A stretch of 64,000 nucleotides of DNA from Orobanche coerulescens (GCA_033398695.1 CM065809.1:85355644-85419643), one strand, 5' to 3'; positions 33,351 through 45,801 are shown, counted from the stretch's first letter. Numbers and translations are program-made. Notes: generated by a model not told the origin, from the sequence alone.

Positions 33351-34389
33351 CACACACACACGTTACTCATGCAATACTAATATGCTAAGAATGTAAGTTC
33401 ATCAAGAATACTTACTAGAGATGGCCACTTATCCGACAACATTATCAAACTCTTCAAAAACACCATAACAAGATTAAATACGGAATACACGATCCCATAA
33501 CTTTAAACATAGGAGTATCATCATCAAAGACTTCAACGTTCAAAATAATCAAATCATAATCAGTTCCCAAAACACATCGTTCACAAAACACACGCATTTT
33601 GAAAGAAAGCCTTTAACGAGGCCAAACTGAAATCTTTTGAAACTTCATTTCAAACAACCAAACAAACACACCAAGACGATCACCGATCATCATATCCATA
33701 AAATAAGAAAAATATGGGCAAGGTACTTGCCTCGATATCACGAGCAATGGAAAAGTGAACGGATACGGCCGGGTAGCCCTCAAATTCCCGAACACTATCT
33801 AGAACGCGATAGCACCGAAATTACTATGGGAAAACACCACATGAATCATCAATCACCAACGGAATTCAACATCGGAATCATCAAGCACCTATAATCCTCT
33901 GTAAGGAATAATAAAACATGATTACGACGAGAATCAAGGCCGAAAACAACGGAAATCCCAACAAACTATCAAAGGGAACTCATTCGAACATTTAATCGAA
34001 CATTAAATGTTCAAGACCCTTCAAGAACAAAGAAATCACCCCTCGGGTTGAACGAACCAAAGATACGAGTATCCAATCCGTAGAACAAGTTCAAAACAAC
34101 GTTTATACAACAATTAATTGATTAAAAACGGATTGGAATCGAAATCAAAAAGGAAAATCCCCAAATCTACAAAAACAAGTGTTCAAGCCAAAAATACCTT
34201 GATTTGGATGAAGGATTCAAGTAGAGGCCGAAAATCTACAACAAGACTTGAGGTAGATGATCTCTACAAGTTTTGGAGCACTCAAATCGCCCAAAATCGC
34301 CATTGAAATCGCTCTAGATGGGAGGAGGAAGAAGAGAGGAGAAAAATGAAGTTTTCTCCTCGAAAATCTGCTAAAAAACGCAGAAAAAG

Positions 34390-34500
34390 TCCGTGTGCCG
34401 TGGCACAGGACAAGTGTGCCGCGACCCAGGGCCACCAAAAACGCCCAGGAATCAGCTTAGTGCCGCGGCACAGCCTGAGTGTGCCGCGGCACACGGTACA
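34390..34500. repeat. GCCGCGGC palindrome cluster, LARD2 left LTR
   Basis: GTGCCGTGGCAC, a decayed GTGCCGCGACC, then GTGCCGCGGCAC twice. The 12-bp core GTGCCGCGGCAC is a perfect palindrome. It lies 367-477 bp after the LTR start, where other families have CGTACG palindromes. No TATA box is obvious downstream. Confidence 0.9.
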
Positions 34501-34867
34501 GCCCCCTTCAACACCAAAAAGGCACACCGTGCAGTCTTGGCTATTTCGACCATAACTCCTTCGTCTGGACTCCGATTGACTCACCGTTTGAACCATTGGA
34601 AAGCTAACTTGATGCTCTATAATGTTGCAAAGATTCAGAATTTTTGGAGTTTCCAAGAATTAATGGTGACTTTACAAAGTCGAACTCCCACGTGAAAAAG
34701 TCGATTAAGGACACGGAACTCGACAAAACGACACCGAAACGAACTCGGATGACAAAAAGTGCAGAATTAATCATTCTCGGAATGACGAAACGGTCAGGAG
34801 CGAGTCGTCAAAACGAACTTCCGCCGAAAAAAGAAAATTACCGAAATTCGAAATTGCGGATATTACA

Positions 34868-37465
34868 TTCTACCCTCCTTAAAAGAAGTTTCGTCCCGAA
34901 ACTTAAAACAAGTAGGGAGAAGCAATATCCCGCCAGGAAAACTCAACGAGATATGCAAGGAAACGCGTAACTTATGCCCATCGGCGAAACATTACAAGCA
35001 ACGCAAGGAATATACGGCGTGAAAACACGCTCCACGACGATCAACACAACGTCGCCGTTAAGGATATAATAAAACCAACAAGTGAGAAGCGTCATCAAAT
35101 GGATAATACAATCAAGTCAATTATCCGAACAATCACAAAACACAACGAACGAAAATCAATACGATTGACCAACCCAACAGTACATCAATCAAAACGCGAG
35201 CCAATCGCTGAACAAATACGGAATTCCACCGCCCAGGGGTTGGAAGATCGAAAACGAGACTAATTTCCCAAACTTAAGGGAATTAGGAAGGAGCCTGAAT
35301 GCTCAACGATCACGAAACGAGGACAAAAACCGAACAAACAAACGATCAACCACAGCGGTCGAGACAACAAAAAGCGAACAATCATGTTCGAATCACGAAG
35401 AACAATAAAATTCAAACAACAACTCCAAGGTTCACATCTCGACTCGAGACAATATATGATCCGGTGAAAACAACAACGTATGCATTCACATAAGATCCAC
35501 ATGAAAGGGAATAGAAATTGAAAAGTCACAACGACAAACGAGTTATTAGAAACAATACCGCACTTGTCCGATCAACAAAAACAAGGGGCGGGACAAGCTC
35601 AGAAAATGTCAACGAACATAAACGAGTCGGCGTAGTCGAAAACACAAGAGTTCCAAATTCGATCCACTTCGAATAAAAGAATTAATAGAACCAGATGATG
35701 TCACTTAGAACAAGGTTCACAAGAATCGAACCGAACTCGAAAAAGTCACAACGATAACCAGATCGACCCACAACAAGATCACGATTCGTTCGGACGATGA
35801 AACCGAAATACAGAACAATTTCATAAAGTTTCAACGAACATGAGCGAATCGATAGACTGGAGAAAGAGAAAATACGGAAGTCAAAATAGTACGGGTATTA
35901 CCCCAGGCCTCATCCACGAAATTCACAAAAACAGGAGCAAGGTAACAAGACATTAAACAACCGACACATAACTAACGATCACCGATGCACACGGCCATAC
36001 CAACCCAAGCTCTAACAGCTCGCACATGCGCGACAACGCAGAAATCACCACGAGGCGACAATATTCAACACCAATATCCCACCTCTCACAAGGGGCTAAC
36101 ACAACAAATGTGTGGAAAACGACTCAACGCTCACACCGCCAATTCGGTCATACTCGGGAGCAAACATCAAAATGACAACGCGAACATCATACATATATAC
36201 CCGTTTCTCAAACGGGAATGGATAGGTTTTAAAAACGAAAACCTCATTTTGAAAATAATTTAGAAGAACACCGATTGATCTTGAGTATCACCTTTCAAAA
36301 AGTACAAACGTGAAACATCGTTATCGAGACTTTGGAGAACCGTTTCGCATTTGATAAAAAAATGAGGACACTTTCTCTTAGTGAAAACTTTCAGAATATT
36401 CGACCCTCGGGTCTAAATAAAAGTGTTTCTAAAACATTGAAAATATCTCAAAACATTTTGGTCCTCGAGGCAGAAAAATTTTGAAATATATTGTGGCACC
36501 TGGATGTACCACAAGAAAATAACTCATTTGAAAAAAAATATGTCTCGAAATTTATTTCTAAGATACTCAAGTTTTCGAAAATAATTCAATGCCAAAAAGG
36601 ACGATGCCAAAAAGGCTAGAATACCCAAAAATTTCAGATAATCACACGGAACATCATAGCGTGGGTCCCGTCTAACCCCGTGCTAAAAACCATTTACAAA
36701 AATGCCAAAAAGGTGATGACGGTAATATTTCAAAACTCACGAAAGCCATTTACAAAATACTAAATACCGTCATAAGAATTTCACAAAGCGGTCAAGGCCA
36801 TAATGCCAAAAACTCGGTTAAGGGAAGCGGTTATCGAAATAAAACTCGGTCGGTAAAATACCGAAAGTCATTACAAAAGAACTCACGCAATGGATAAAAG
36901 AAATACGATTCAACATGCACAATCCAAAGAACACTACTCCTCATAAGAACAAAATATTAGAGTCAAATAACCACATTCAGAACAAAACCACTGGCCCATT
37001 CGAGGCCTCTAAAGACCCTACCGCACTGGCTAGTGAACAAGTCGAACGTGTATAAGCACAAAGCTTCCACAAGAGAACTTGTAAAATGTGCAAATCGATT
37101 CGAAAATCATCACCAACGGACAAAAACAACAATAAAAAGACATCACAAGCTTTACACTCCTCGTATAAATCAAATACGAGAGTCGATTAAATACATACCG
37201 TGAAATCAAAATCCACATAAGGATTCCATCACTTAACAAATAATCATAAAAATAGCTCGTGTCACACGAGGCACAACACAAAGAAGGGAGACTTACTTCC
37301 ACCGGTCGCACGAAGATGATGATCGCCCCACGATACTAACCACGACCAACAACTCAAACGACGCGTCGCGACACGACTCACCAAAGCAAATCCGACGAGA
37401 CAAAACTCAATAGACACCATCGACCCGACTTCAGGTTTCCACAACCTAAGCTCCGATACCATTTA
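34868..37465 (-). mobile_element. LARD2 interior, non-coding (2598 bp)
   Basis: No gag or pol similarity in any frame. On the minus strand the polypurine tract (AAGGAGGGTAGAA) abuts the 3' LTR and is preceded by the perfect hairpin AAGTTTCGGGACGAAACTT. The primer-binding site is at 37450-37461. Like LARD1, the interior has short recurring phrases ending in a GGGTCTC or GGTCCTCG motif but no protein. Confidence 0.9.
37450..37461 (-). other. LARD2 primer-binding site
   Basis: TGGTATCGGAGC on the minus strand, one mismatch from the initiator tRNA-Met complement, four bases from the 5' LTR. Confidence 0.85.
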
Positions 37466-40117
37466 TGTAACACCCCAATCCACTCGGGGATATTACACGC
37501 CGTAGACCCTCTCCTCGAAGATCTACCAGTGGTAACAACATTTAACATCTCGACAATGCCTTCAAGGCTAAATGACTCGATGAGACCGATTTGGTCTTTC
37601 AATGAAAATATACAACTCAATTACAACATATACCTACGCAGGGGTCAAAATACAATAAACTCCCGCATAACGGGGAAAAGATCTTGCCGAAAAGAAAATA
37701 CAACTAGACCAATACGACATCAACGGATCCTCGTGTGATTAGTATCGCTTCATCTTTCATCATCCTTCGTGCCGACCCCGTGTTATGCTCCAAAACCCGA
37801 ATGCAAAATAGACATCCACCCCCCGAATACTCGGGGGTTAGCAAAACTCCACTGTTTTGCTAGTGCAAGAACAAAGTGCAAATACGAGCCATACAATTCA
37901 CATTCCACGAACGATAATAATTCGGAATCCTCAAAGGTTCAAATACAACAAGATGAACACTTCCCGAGGCGAGAGTTTGAGTAAAGACTTCCCAAAATTT
38001 CAAGATCAAAATATCAAGGGAAACAATCTATAAAATGATTTGAAATACCATCGGGAGTTTTAATAGAAAATGATTTAGGATTATCAAATCCTACTTTTCA
38101 AAAACCCAAAATACGAAAGGGGTCACCGCCCCAAAGGTTTACTTTTCCAAAAAACGACCTTTACCAAACCGTTGGGATTTTAGCCCCAAATCCGTAAAAT
38201 GACTTTTACAAGACCATTGGGATTTTAGCCCCAAATCTCATCAACTCACAGTACACAAGAACGACCACAAGGTTCGTCTCCCAACATCAAAATCCACACA
38301 AACAACAAAATACTCCAGTGCCATCCTAGCCAAGTAAGCCAAACGAACACTTACCTCTTACACACTTAGTCGTTGCATGCAATCATGAAAACCGTTCGAA
38401 AACACTCATTTCCGGAAATGCCATAATCAAATCACATTTGCAAAATGCACCACAATTAACCGTGGATCCACCCCTCCGTGGACCCCTACCGAGACCCCGT
38501 CGGATCTAACCCATAGTGGTTAAAAGCAAGCTCGCGGATCCACCCTCCGTGGACCCCTACCGAGACCCCGTCGGATCTAACCCGTAGTGAGCATACACAC
38601 ACACACGTTACTCATGCAATACTAATATGCTAAGAATGTAAGTTCATCAAGAATACTTACTAGAGATAGCCACTTATCCGACAACATTATCAAACTCTTC
38701 AAAAACACCATAACAAGATTAAATACGGAATACACGATCCCATAACTTTAAACATAGGAGTATCATCATCAAAGACTTCAACGTTCAAAATAATCAAATC
38801 ATAATCAGTTCCCAAATCAGTTCCCAAAACACATCGTTCACAAAACACACGCGTTTTGAAAGAAAGCCTTTAATGAGGCCAAACCGAAATCTTTTGAAAC
38901 TTCATTTCAAACAACCAAACAAACACACCAAGACGATCACCGATCATCATATCCATAAAATAAGAAAAATATGGGCAAGGTACTTGCCTCGATATCACGA
39001 GCAATGGAAAAGTGAACGGATACGGCCGGGTAGCCCTCAAATTCCCGAACACTATCTAGAACGCGATAGCACCGAAATTACTATGGGAAAACACCACATG
39101 AATCATCAATCACCAACGGAATTCAACATCGGAATCATCGAGCACCTATAATCCTCCGTAAGGAATAATAAAACATGATTACGACGAGAATCAAGGCCGA
39201 AAACAACGAAAATCCCAACAAACTATCAAAGGGAACTCATTCGAACATTTAATCGAACATTAAATGTTCAAGACCCTTCAAGAACAAAGAAATCACCCCT
39301 CGGGTTGAACGAACCAAAGATACGAGTATCCAATCCGTAGAACAAGTTCAAAACAACGTTTATACAACAATTAATTGATTAAAAACGGATTGGAATCGAA
39401 ATCAAAAAGGAAAATCCCCAAATCTACAAAAACAAGGGTTCAAGCCAAAAATACCTTGATTTGGATGAAGGATTCAAGTAGAGGCCGAAAATCTACAACA
39501 AGACTTGAGGTAGATGATATCTACAAGTTTTGAAGCACTCAAATCGCCCAAAATCGCCATTGAAATCGCTCTAGATGGGAGGAGGAAGAAGAGAGGAGAA
39601 AAATGAAGTTTTCTCCTCGAAAATCTGCTAAAAAACGCAGAAAAAGCCCGTGTGCCGCGGCACAGGACATGTGTGCCGCGCCCGGGGCCACCAAAACGCC
39701 AGAATCAGCTTAGTGCCGCGGCACACTGAGTGTGCCGCGGCACACGCATGTACCCCTTCAACACCAAAAAGGCACACCGTGCAGTCTTGGCTATTTCGAC
39801 CATAACTCCTTCGTCTGGACTCCGATTGACTCACCGTTTGAACCATTGGAAAGCTAACTTGATGCTCTATAATGTTGCAAAGATTTAGAATTTTTGGAGT
39901 TTCCAAGAATTAATGGTGACTTTACAAAGTCGAACTCCCACGTGAAAAAGTCGATTAAGGACACGGAACTCGACAAAACGACACCGAAACGAACTCGAAT
40001 GACAAAAAGTGCAGAATTAATCATTCTCGGAATGAAGAAACGGTCAGGAGCGAGTCGTCAAAATGAACTTCCACCGAAAAAAGAAAATTACCGAAATTCG
40101 AAATTGCGGATATTACA
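37466..40117 (-). mobile_element. LARD2 5' LTR (2652 bp)
   Basis: Complete LTR ending GCGGATATTACA, followed by target duplication CTTAC (40118-40122). By eye it differs from the left LTR by few substitutions plus small gaps, many of them in the first 200 bp (37500-37700) and in the palindrome cluster (39650-39755). The high identity points to a recent insertion. Confidence 0.95.
39650..39755. repeat. GCCGCGGC palindrome cluster, LARD2 right LTR
   Basis: GTGCCGCGGCAC intact three times plus GTGCCGCGCCC. The first copy is perfect here but mutated in the left LTR, so the palindromic form is ancestral. Confidence 0.9.
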
Positions 40118-40122
40118 CTTAC

Positions 40123-41162
40123 TTGATGGTCTGTTTCCTTTAAATTCTCCTAGGACTTCTTTTGCAACTTCCTTTATGTTATGCTCCAACAAGTTCCACA
40201 TCGAATCTATATCCATCTCCGTGCAATCAGACCAAATACCACTATCAACAATCTTAGCCACAAAAGTATGTCGACTCTCCCCTTGGAGTTTCCACCACTT
40301 AATTCGAGGGTCAACTTGTGGTCTTCTCTTTCTTAAGTGCCTCTTACCTCGAAAGTCAAGCACCACAACCCTATGCTGTGTTGCAGCACTCTCACCGGGT
40401 ATCACCTTGCAATTAGTAAAACTTTTCCTCCAAACATTCCTTACTAAAAAGAAATCAATCTGATTTGCATTACCTCCGTTTCTATATGTCACCAAATGAG
40501 AGTCCCTTTTCTCGAACCAAGTGTTCATAATACCCAAGTAATGAGCTAATGCGAAATCCAATATACCATTTCCTGCTTCATTCCTGTCCCCAAAACCAAA
40601 GCCACCATGAATGCTCTCAAAGCCATCTCTGCTAACACCGACATGCCCATTGAGGTCACCACCAATGATCAATTTCTCACCCATAGGAATTCGTTCGACA
40701 ACCTCTTCCAAATCTTCCCAAAATTCTTGTTTGATCGATGCATCCAATCCTACTTGTAGTGCATAAGCACTTATGATAGTTAGAAACTCATCCCCTATCA
40801 CAAGCTTAATACTCATTATTCTATCGCTCTTTCTTGACACTTCTACCACATCATCAATGAATTCTTTATCAATGACGATACCCACTCCATTTCTACTTCT
40901 ATCCTTTCCAGAGTATCAAAGCTTGTAACCCCAAGGAGCTAACACTCTTGCCTTCTTGCTAACACTTAGTCTCTTGTAGACACATTATGTGAATTCTCCT
41001 CCTTTTCATAACCTCCCCCACTTCTGCTGATCTCCCCGTCAAAGAGCCAATGTTCCAAGTTCCAAACCGCACCTTACTACCCTTACTAGCCGCAAGAACT
41101 AACTTCTCTGTCTGTCCCCGTCCACGCTGCAAGGATTCTTGCACATTTGACACCACACCCAT
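40123..41162 (-). pseudogene. RTE LINE endonuclease part
   Basis: APE-type endonuclease at the N-terminus of the RTE protein. It starts near 41162 (MGVVSNVQESLQRGRG), with FGTWNIGSLTGR and IHIMCLQETKC (the catalytic ET). After a short shifted stretch (40959-40886) come IISAYALQVGLD, LIIGGDLNGHVG (GDxNxH), RNGGNANQIDFFLVRN (QIDF) and a C-terminal region ending in FKGNRPSSK, where LARD2 cuts in. All key endonuclease motifs are visible; the gap near 40920 and the LARD2 insertion break the frame. The enzyme nicks target DNA to prime reverse transcription. Confidence 0.9.
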
Positions 41163-41333
41163 ACTTCGAGGTGGCGCGCCGCTTCCGGGCGACGACCTAG
41201 CAACCCTTGCATATTTTCCACTACACCCGGGCCTATGAAGTGTAGTGCATCCTTACTCATTTGACACCACCCTCAGATGTAAAGGTGGCGCGCCGCTTCT
41301 GGGCGACGACCTAGCAACCCTCGCATACTTATA
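41152..41333 (-). repeat. RTE 5' UTR tandem repeat
   Basis: Two units containing GGTGGCGCGCCGCTTC and GGGCGACGACCTAGCAACCC (about 41170-41213 and 41284-41327), about 113 bp apart. They end at the target duplication. Repeated 5' UTR units fit a promoter-bearing, full-length LINE 5' end. Confidence 0.75.
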
Positions 41334-41348
41334 CCTGCAAAATCTCAA

Positions 41349-41824
41349 AAAATAAAAAAATTCCTTATATTGGTTTCCTTTTATGCGTTTTATCCTACCC
41401 CCTCTAGCAATTCATGGTATTGATCTCGATTTAGTCTTTTACTAATCGCAGGTTATCGTCAAAGCCTTCACTAGTGGACATCAAAGGCTTTGAACTTCCA
41501 CAGTACATTCTCCACATAATATGATTAAGTTAGTACTGTACCACTTAAACTCATCACAACATTTATTCATATGATCTCATTGGCTTGACCCAAATCCTTC
41601 ATGTCAAAATTATCCTTCTAACGTGTTATTTGTCCTCATGATCAATTCACGGGTGATTCCCATTATCAACATGTCATCAACCTATGGACATGCGATGCTA
41701 AATGAGTTAATTGTGCCTTTTGCGTAAACACACTTTACATTCATTAAACGAAAGCTGGTTGACATCATCACTGTATCAAACTTGATATGTCGTTATTTTA
41801 CAAACATTCCTGATGCCATACTGC
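41349..41824. other. No gene seen
   Basis: AT-rich sequence following the RTE target duplication; once continuous with the shugoshin 3' flank. No domain, RNA gene or clear repeat. Confidence 0.5.
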
Positions 41825-42208
41825 AGCTCGTTTTAGATCGAATGAATCAATCGAATCAATCGAATCGAATCAATTGAATCGAATCAATCGAATGGATTCG
41901 AATCGAATCGAATCGAATCGAATCGAATGGACTAATCGAATCGAATTGAATCAAATATATATTAATGGTAAATAATAATAATAATGGTAAATAATAATAA
42001 TAATAATAATAATAATAATCAACAACAACAACGATAATAGTAATATTATTAGTAATAATAACAATAATAATAATTAAGATTAATAATAATAATAAGAAGA
42101 AGAACCGAATCAATCAAGCCGAATCGGCCGAATCGAATCAATCAATCGAATCGAACGGACTGAATCGAATCGAATCAAAATCAAAAATAAGTCCAAATGA
42201 ACAGGGCC
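41825..42208. mobile_element. Tourist-like MITE, second copy
   Basis: Right end AAGTCCAAATGAACAGGGCC followed by TTA. The left end is decayed (GCTCGTTTTAGATCGAATGA). Core AATAATAAT/ATTATT repeats and GAATCGAAT subterminal repeats match 22572-22910 in reverse orientation. Confidence 0.75.
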
Positions 42209-42877
42209 TTAGTTCCTTAAAATTATTAATTTATAATGTTCATTCAAAATTATTAGAACAATCGTTTTTTTTAATTTTACTTAATTATTTTATTCTGTTC
42301 GTTTCTTAAAATTATTAATTTTAATTAATTAAATTTTAATTAATTGTTATCCTTTTTTTTCAGTTTATCATGGGATTGTTACATCTAAAATCATATATAT
42401 ATATATATATATATTAAAATATTTTTACATATGTCGTATCCCCCGCACCCGAATTCTCATATTTTCAAATTTATCGAATCCCCGTATCCAGGTACTACGC
42501 ACCCGCACTCCCGCACTCGTGCTTATTAGCTTTTCTGTTTCTTAGGATTGGACCTCAACTTGAATAATATTGCAATTTTGTTTGAAGGGCTTCTAATTTC
42601 CAGCAAATTATATCCTACAATTTTCTAACTGGGATGCTACTCCATCACCATCATGATCAATGTTTGATGCAGACCCCTGCTTGTTTATTATTATAATACT
42701 CCTGTGTTTGTTACTTCTCTCCATCTAGTACAAAAGAACTCCTTTGATTCTAAGATATTTTTGTTTATTGCTGCTGTTGTTTAAATTCGAATATGGGTAT
42801 GCAATCTCGAACCATAAGATAAGATGGTCCTACACCACAAGACTTTTTGCTTGTCTAGAACCATAAGATGGGTATTC
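42209..42877. other. Intergenic, AT-rich
   Basis: No gene. Contains an (AT)n microsatellite at about 42388-42412. Confidence 0.6.
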
Positions 42878-42896
42878 AAGATATGTTTATTTAAGG

Positions 42897-43313
42897 GGGG
42901 AAGGGTAGGTGGTCCAGTGGTAGGACGCCTACTCCCAAGACACTCCTTTGGAGAGGTCTTGGGTTCTAACCCCACCAAAAGAGGTGAAAGAGGAAGTTTT
43001 TCTCTTTATGATCCTCTAGCTCTCCTAAATTTCAAGAACCGCTAATCAATGTTTAATCTCGCGTCAGCGGCAGGTGGGAGTATTTCGCTTTGGGAACCGG
43101 AGGTGCCGACTAATCGGTGCATTCTCCTTAAGCTGTCTTTGAACTCAAGCACCGCTTAAGCGCTTCTCGTACGCAGAAGTGTAGAAAAGCGTTAGGAACC
43201 CTGGAATTGCTCGAACGACTCGCGATTTACTTCTCTCAATGAGTTAGGAGTGGGTTCATTGAGGGACTAGGATTAGTCCGGCTAAGCTGGGATCACCTAG
43301 TTATCAAAAAAAA
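42897..43313 (+). mobile_element. Long tRNA-derived SINE
   Basis: Flanked by AAGATATGTTTATTTAAGG (42878-42896 and 43314-43332), a perfect 19-bp target duplication. The 5' head looks like a tRNA gene: A box TGGTCCAGTGGTAGGA near 42913 and B box GGGTTCTAACCCC near 42961. A tRNA-unrelated body of about 330 bp and a poly(A) tail follow. At 417 bp it is long for a plant SINE. The open frames in it are not genes. Confidence 0.9.
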
Positions 43314-43332
43314 AAGATATGTTTATTTAAGG

Positions 43333-43603
43333 AGATACAATTTTACGTAATTCTACTGCTACTTATTATACAGAAAATTGAAACAGTAAGAAAATTATAA
43401 TGCTTAACATTGGAAAATATATTCCAATTTTGCATTATTATCCGAAATAGGACAATTAAGAAATACGGAGGGAGTAGAGCGATAAATTAGTTGACGTTGA
43501 TTATAGTTAATATTTCAAAGAATGGAGCGTTGGCCATTGACGTGAAGCTAAAGAAAAGTACTGAACAAATCAAATACTTGCTTTAATTTCATATGGGTGA
43601 AAC
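43333..43603. other. Intergenic with one Stowaway-like end
   Basis: TACGGAGGGAGTA at 43465-43477 is the outward end of a Stowaway/mariner-like element. Its partner was not found to the left. No gene. Confidence 0.5.
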
Positions 43604-43930
43604 CACTACTATGAAAATACAATTTCACATCGATTTTTTTGTACGATTCACATCGGTTTTAAAATTGATGTTGTACCCACCAATGTAAAATTCACATCGG
43701 TTTTAAAACCGATGTTAAAACTTGTTATTCACATTGGTTTTAACCAATGTTAAAATTTGTAATTCACATAGGTTTTTAAACGATGTTAAACTTTTATTCA
43801 CATAGGTTTTTACTCGATGTTAAAAACTTGTTATTCACATCAGATTTTGTAAGAATCGATGTGAATTGCTCACAGAATTTAACATCGATTGCTTAAGAAC
43901 CGATGTCTTACTCCCTCATGCGCATTTTGC
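43604..43930 (+). mobile_element. CACTA transposon terminus
   Basis: Begins CACTACTATGAAAATAC, a CACTA-type end. Then come subterminal repeats of ACATCGGTTTTAAAACCGATGT halves about every 30-60 bp in both orientations. No opposite end (TAGTG) was recognised before 45072, so the element is truncated or extends into sequence I cannot assign. Confidence 0.75.
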
Positions 43931-43959
43931 CGTGAGGTTTAGAAGATAGAAAGAGAGAG

Positions 43960-45072
43960 ATACGAGGGTGCAGAAGTGTAATGAATAGCGTTCGATCCAT
44001 TGTTAAGGGTTTTTATACCCTTTAGTTTTAGGTTAATTCAATTAAGCCCTCATTTTTTCAGTAACTTTTCAATTTCACCCTAGACATTCAAATTCTTTAA
44101 ATTGACCCCATTTAGCTTTTAATTCCTATAGTTTATCCCGAATCAGTTTTAGTAATCTTAATTCAGCCCTATTTTTTGACCCAGTCATTAATAATGTTAA
44201 CCCTTAAATTAATATTAATAATCAGTTCAATTTTATGCATTGTATTTTTATTTTCAGTCATTATATCATAATATTTTATAATGATTAAAATTATAATTAT
44301 ATATAGACATTAACAAGGATTTACGGGCTTAGGACTGTGAGTCAAGCATCTTCATATTCAAGTTCAAGCAGCATCATTTTATTCAGGTGAGAATTTTCAC
44401 TATCACTTTAATTGCTTTACTTGGATTGCGATGTGATATTCTATTTATGTTTAAAATTTAGGATACATGTTGTAAATCAGGCTCACTTGTGTACGTGTAA
44501 TGAGGCTATCTTAAGATATATATTGTGTGGGGACACCTGCACAACCTCAATATTCACATGCGTGCTAGATTCATGTTATATGTGATATTATGTGTATGTA
44601 TTCATATTGAGGAAAATATTATTGATAGAATAATCATTTAATTACTTTCCATGAATTTGTATATTATTGTGATATGTGTGATTTCCACGAGCTGAAGGAA
44701 GCTCAATCCCACCTATATTGATCCAACAGGTTAAAGCGAGCCGGATGGATGAAGGAGCGAGCCGAGAGGACATACGATGATAGTTTTTATTTAAAACGAT
44801 GTTTTCCTTTATGTCTTATGCATTGAAATATATATTTTATGTGGGGAAATTATTGATTAGTAATAATAGTTTTCAAATTTCTTTCGCCGTAATTATGACC
44901 TCTTAATTATGACATGTCGTTGCCTTAATTAATAGGTATTTATTTTAGTTAGTGTAGCGACTCGACTTTGTAGGCGAGAATTTTAATATTCTCAAAGGAA
45001 TTTATTTTTTGTCAAAATTCACCTTTTTACTTATTTCCCTTTTAATTATTCCTAGAAAGTCGGGGTATTACA
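43960..45072 (+). mobile_element. Probable gypsy LTR fragment
   Basis: Ends AAAGTCGGGGTATTACA, with TGTAGCGACTCGACTTT at 44954 forming an inverted match to that end. The middle has the GAGCCGGATGG...GAGCGAGCCGAG phrase and a splice-like GTGAGAATT, which I associate with long gypsy LTRs. The left limit is unknown. No coding. Confidence 0.45.
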
Positions 45073-45801
45073 ACAACAGCCTTTTTCTGCATTTTCCCAC
45101 TTTCCTAAACCTAAACCGACGAGAGAGCACGAGGGAGACGACTTGAGGCGATTTGGGGCAATCTTTCATCATCTATCACCATTCTTGGGTTGATAACGAA
45201 GATTATATAACTTCTAATTCTTTTCTCCCTTCCAAATCAAGGTAAATGTTCCTAAAACCCTACCTTAGGAATTTTGGGGGTTGTTCTTAGATTTGTCCGT
45301 TTAATCCATTGTGAAGCTTGGAATCCTCGAGATTATGAAGCAGCTACTCCGTAACCGCATTTTCCTACGAGTTTACGAGTACTTTCGTACATTACTCAGA
45401 TTTGAGAGCGTTTAGATGATTTTCAACCTCTACATGAATATCCTTGAATTATTATAAATCGTAGGTGGGGTTTCTGGAGTTCCTCTTGTGAATTGAGTAT
45501 TAATTGTTGACAATCATATTCCTTACAAATCGTTTAGGGGCTGAAGGTGCGTTATTTGACCAACCGAGCTTAAATACCATTTCCCTTAGATTTAAATATG
45601 TCTCAAAGGCAAGTATACATTTATGATTATATGTTCTTGACTTTGAAGTAAAGTATATGTGTTGTGTGCGAGTATATGTTCACTCTGAGACGAGCCGATT
45701 GGTCCTCTGAGGGTCATTGCTTCTGGTGCGATCCACAAACATCTTTGGGTTAACCACTCTAGGACGGGCCTAGGGGTCCTCTAAGGGGTCGCTGCTTCTG
45801 G

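Larger units (their letters stand above)
32218..34867 (-). mobile_element. LARD2 3' LTR (2650 bp)
   Basis: Starts TGTAACACCC and ends GCGGATATTACA. It is nearly identical to 37466-40117. It carries a 73-bp tandem duplication (33215-33350) and the GCCGCGG palindrome cluster (34390-34500). Open frames of 60-124 codons in it are chance frames. Confidence 0.95.
30184..41333 (-). mobile_element. RTE-clade LINE, about full length, split by LARD2
   Basis: Flanked by CCTGCAAAATCTCAA on both sides (30169-30183 and 41334-41348), a perfect 15-bp target duplication. The 3' end on the minus strand carries the (TTG)n-type tail and GACTAAGGCTTAG typical of plant RTE. Without LARD2 the element is about 3.25 kb, the usual RTE full length. 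Endonuclease lies at 41162-40123 and RT at 32217-30430. Confidence 0.9.

Noticed and set aside
32218..40117. Short open frames (60-124 codons) in LARD2, occurring twice
   Set aside because: They occur as matching pairs only because the LTR is duplicated. No domain or codon signal supports coding.
41856..42113. 85-codon frame, also Ile/Tyr-rich
   Set aside because: Same MITE family on the other strand; low-complexity artefact.
44954..45072. A 119-bp mini-LTR or MITE with TGTAGCGACT...TATTACA ends
   Set aside because: The ends match inversely, but flanks (GTTAG and ACAAC) give no target duplication. It is more likely the end of a longer LTR with an internal repeat.
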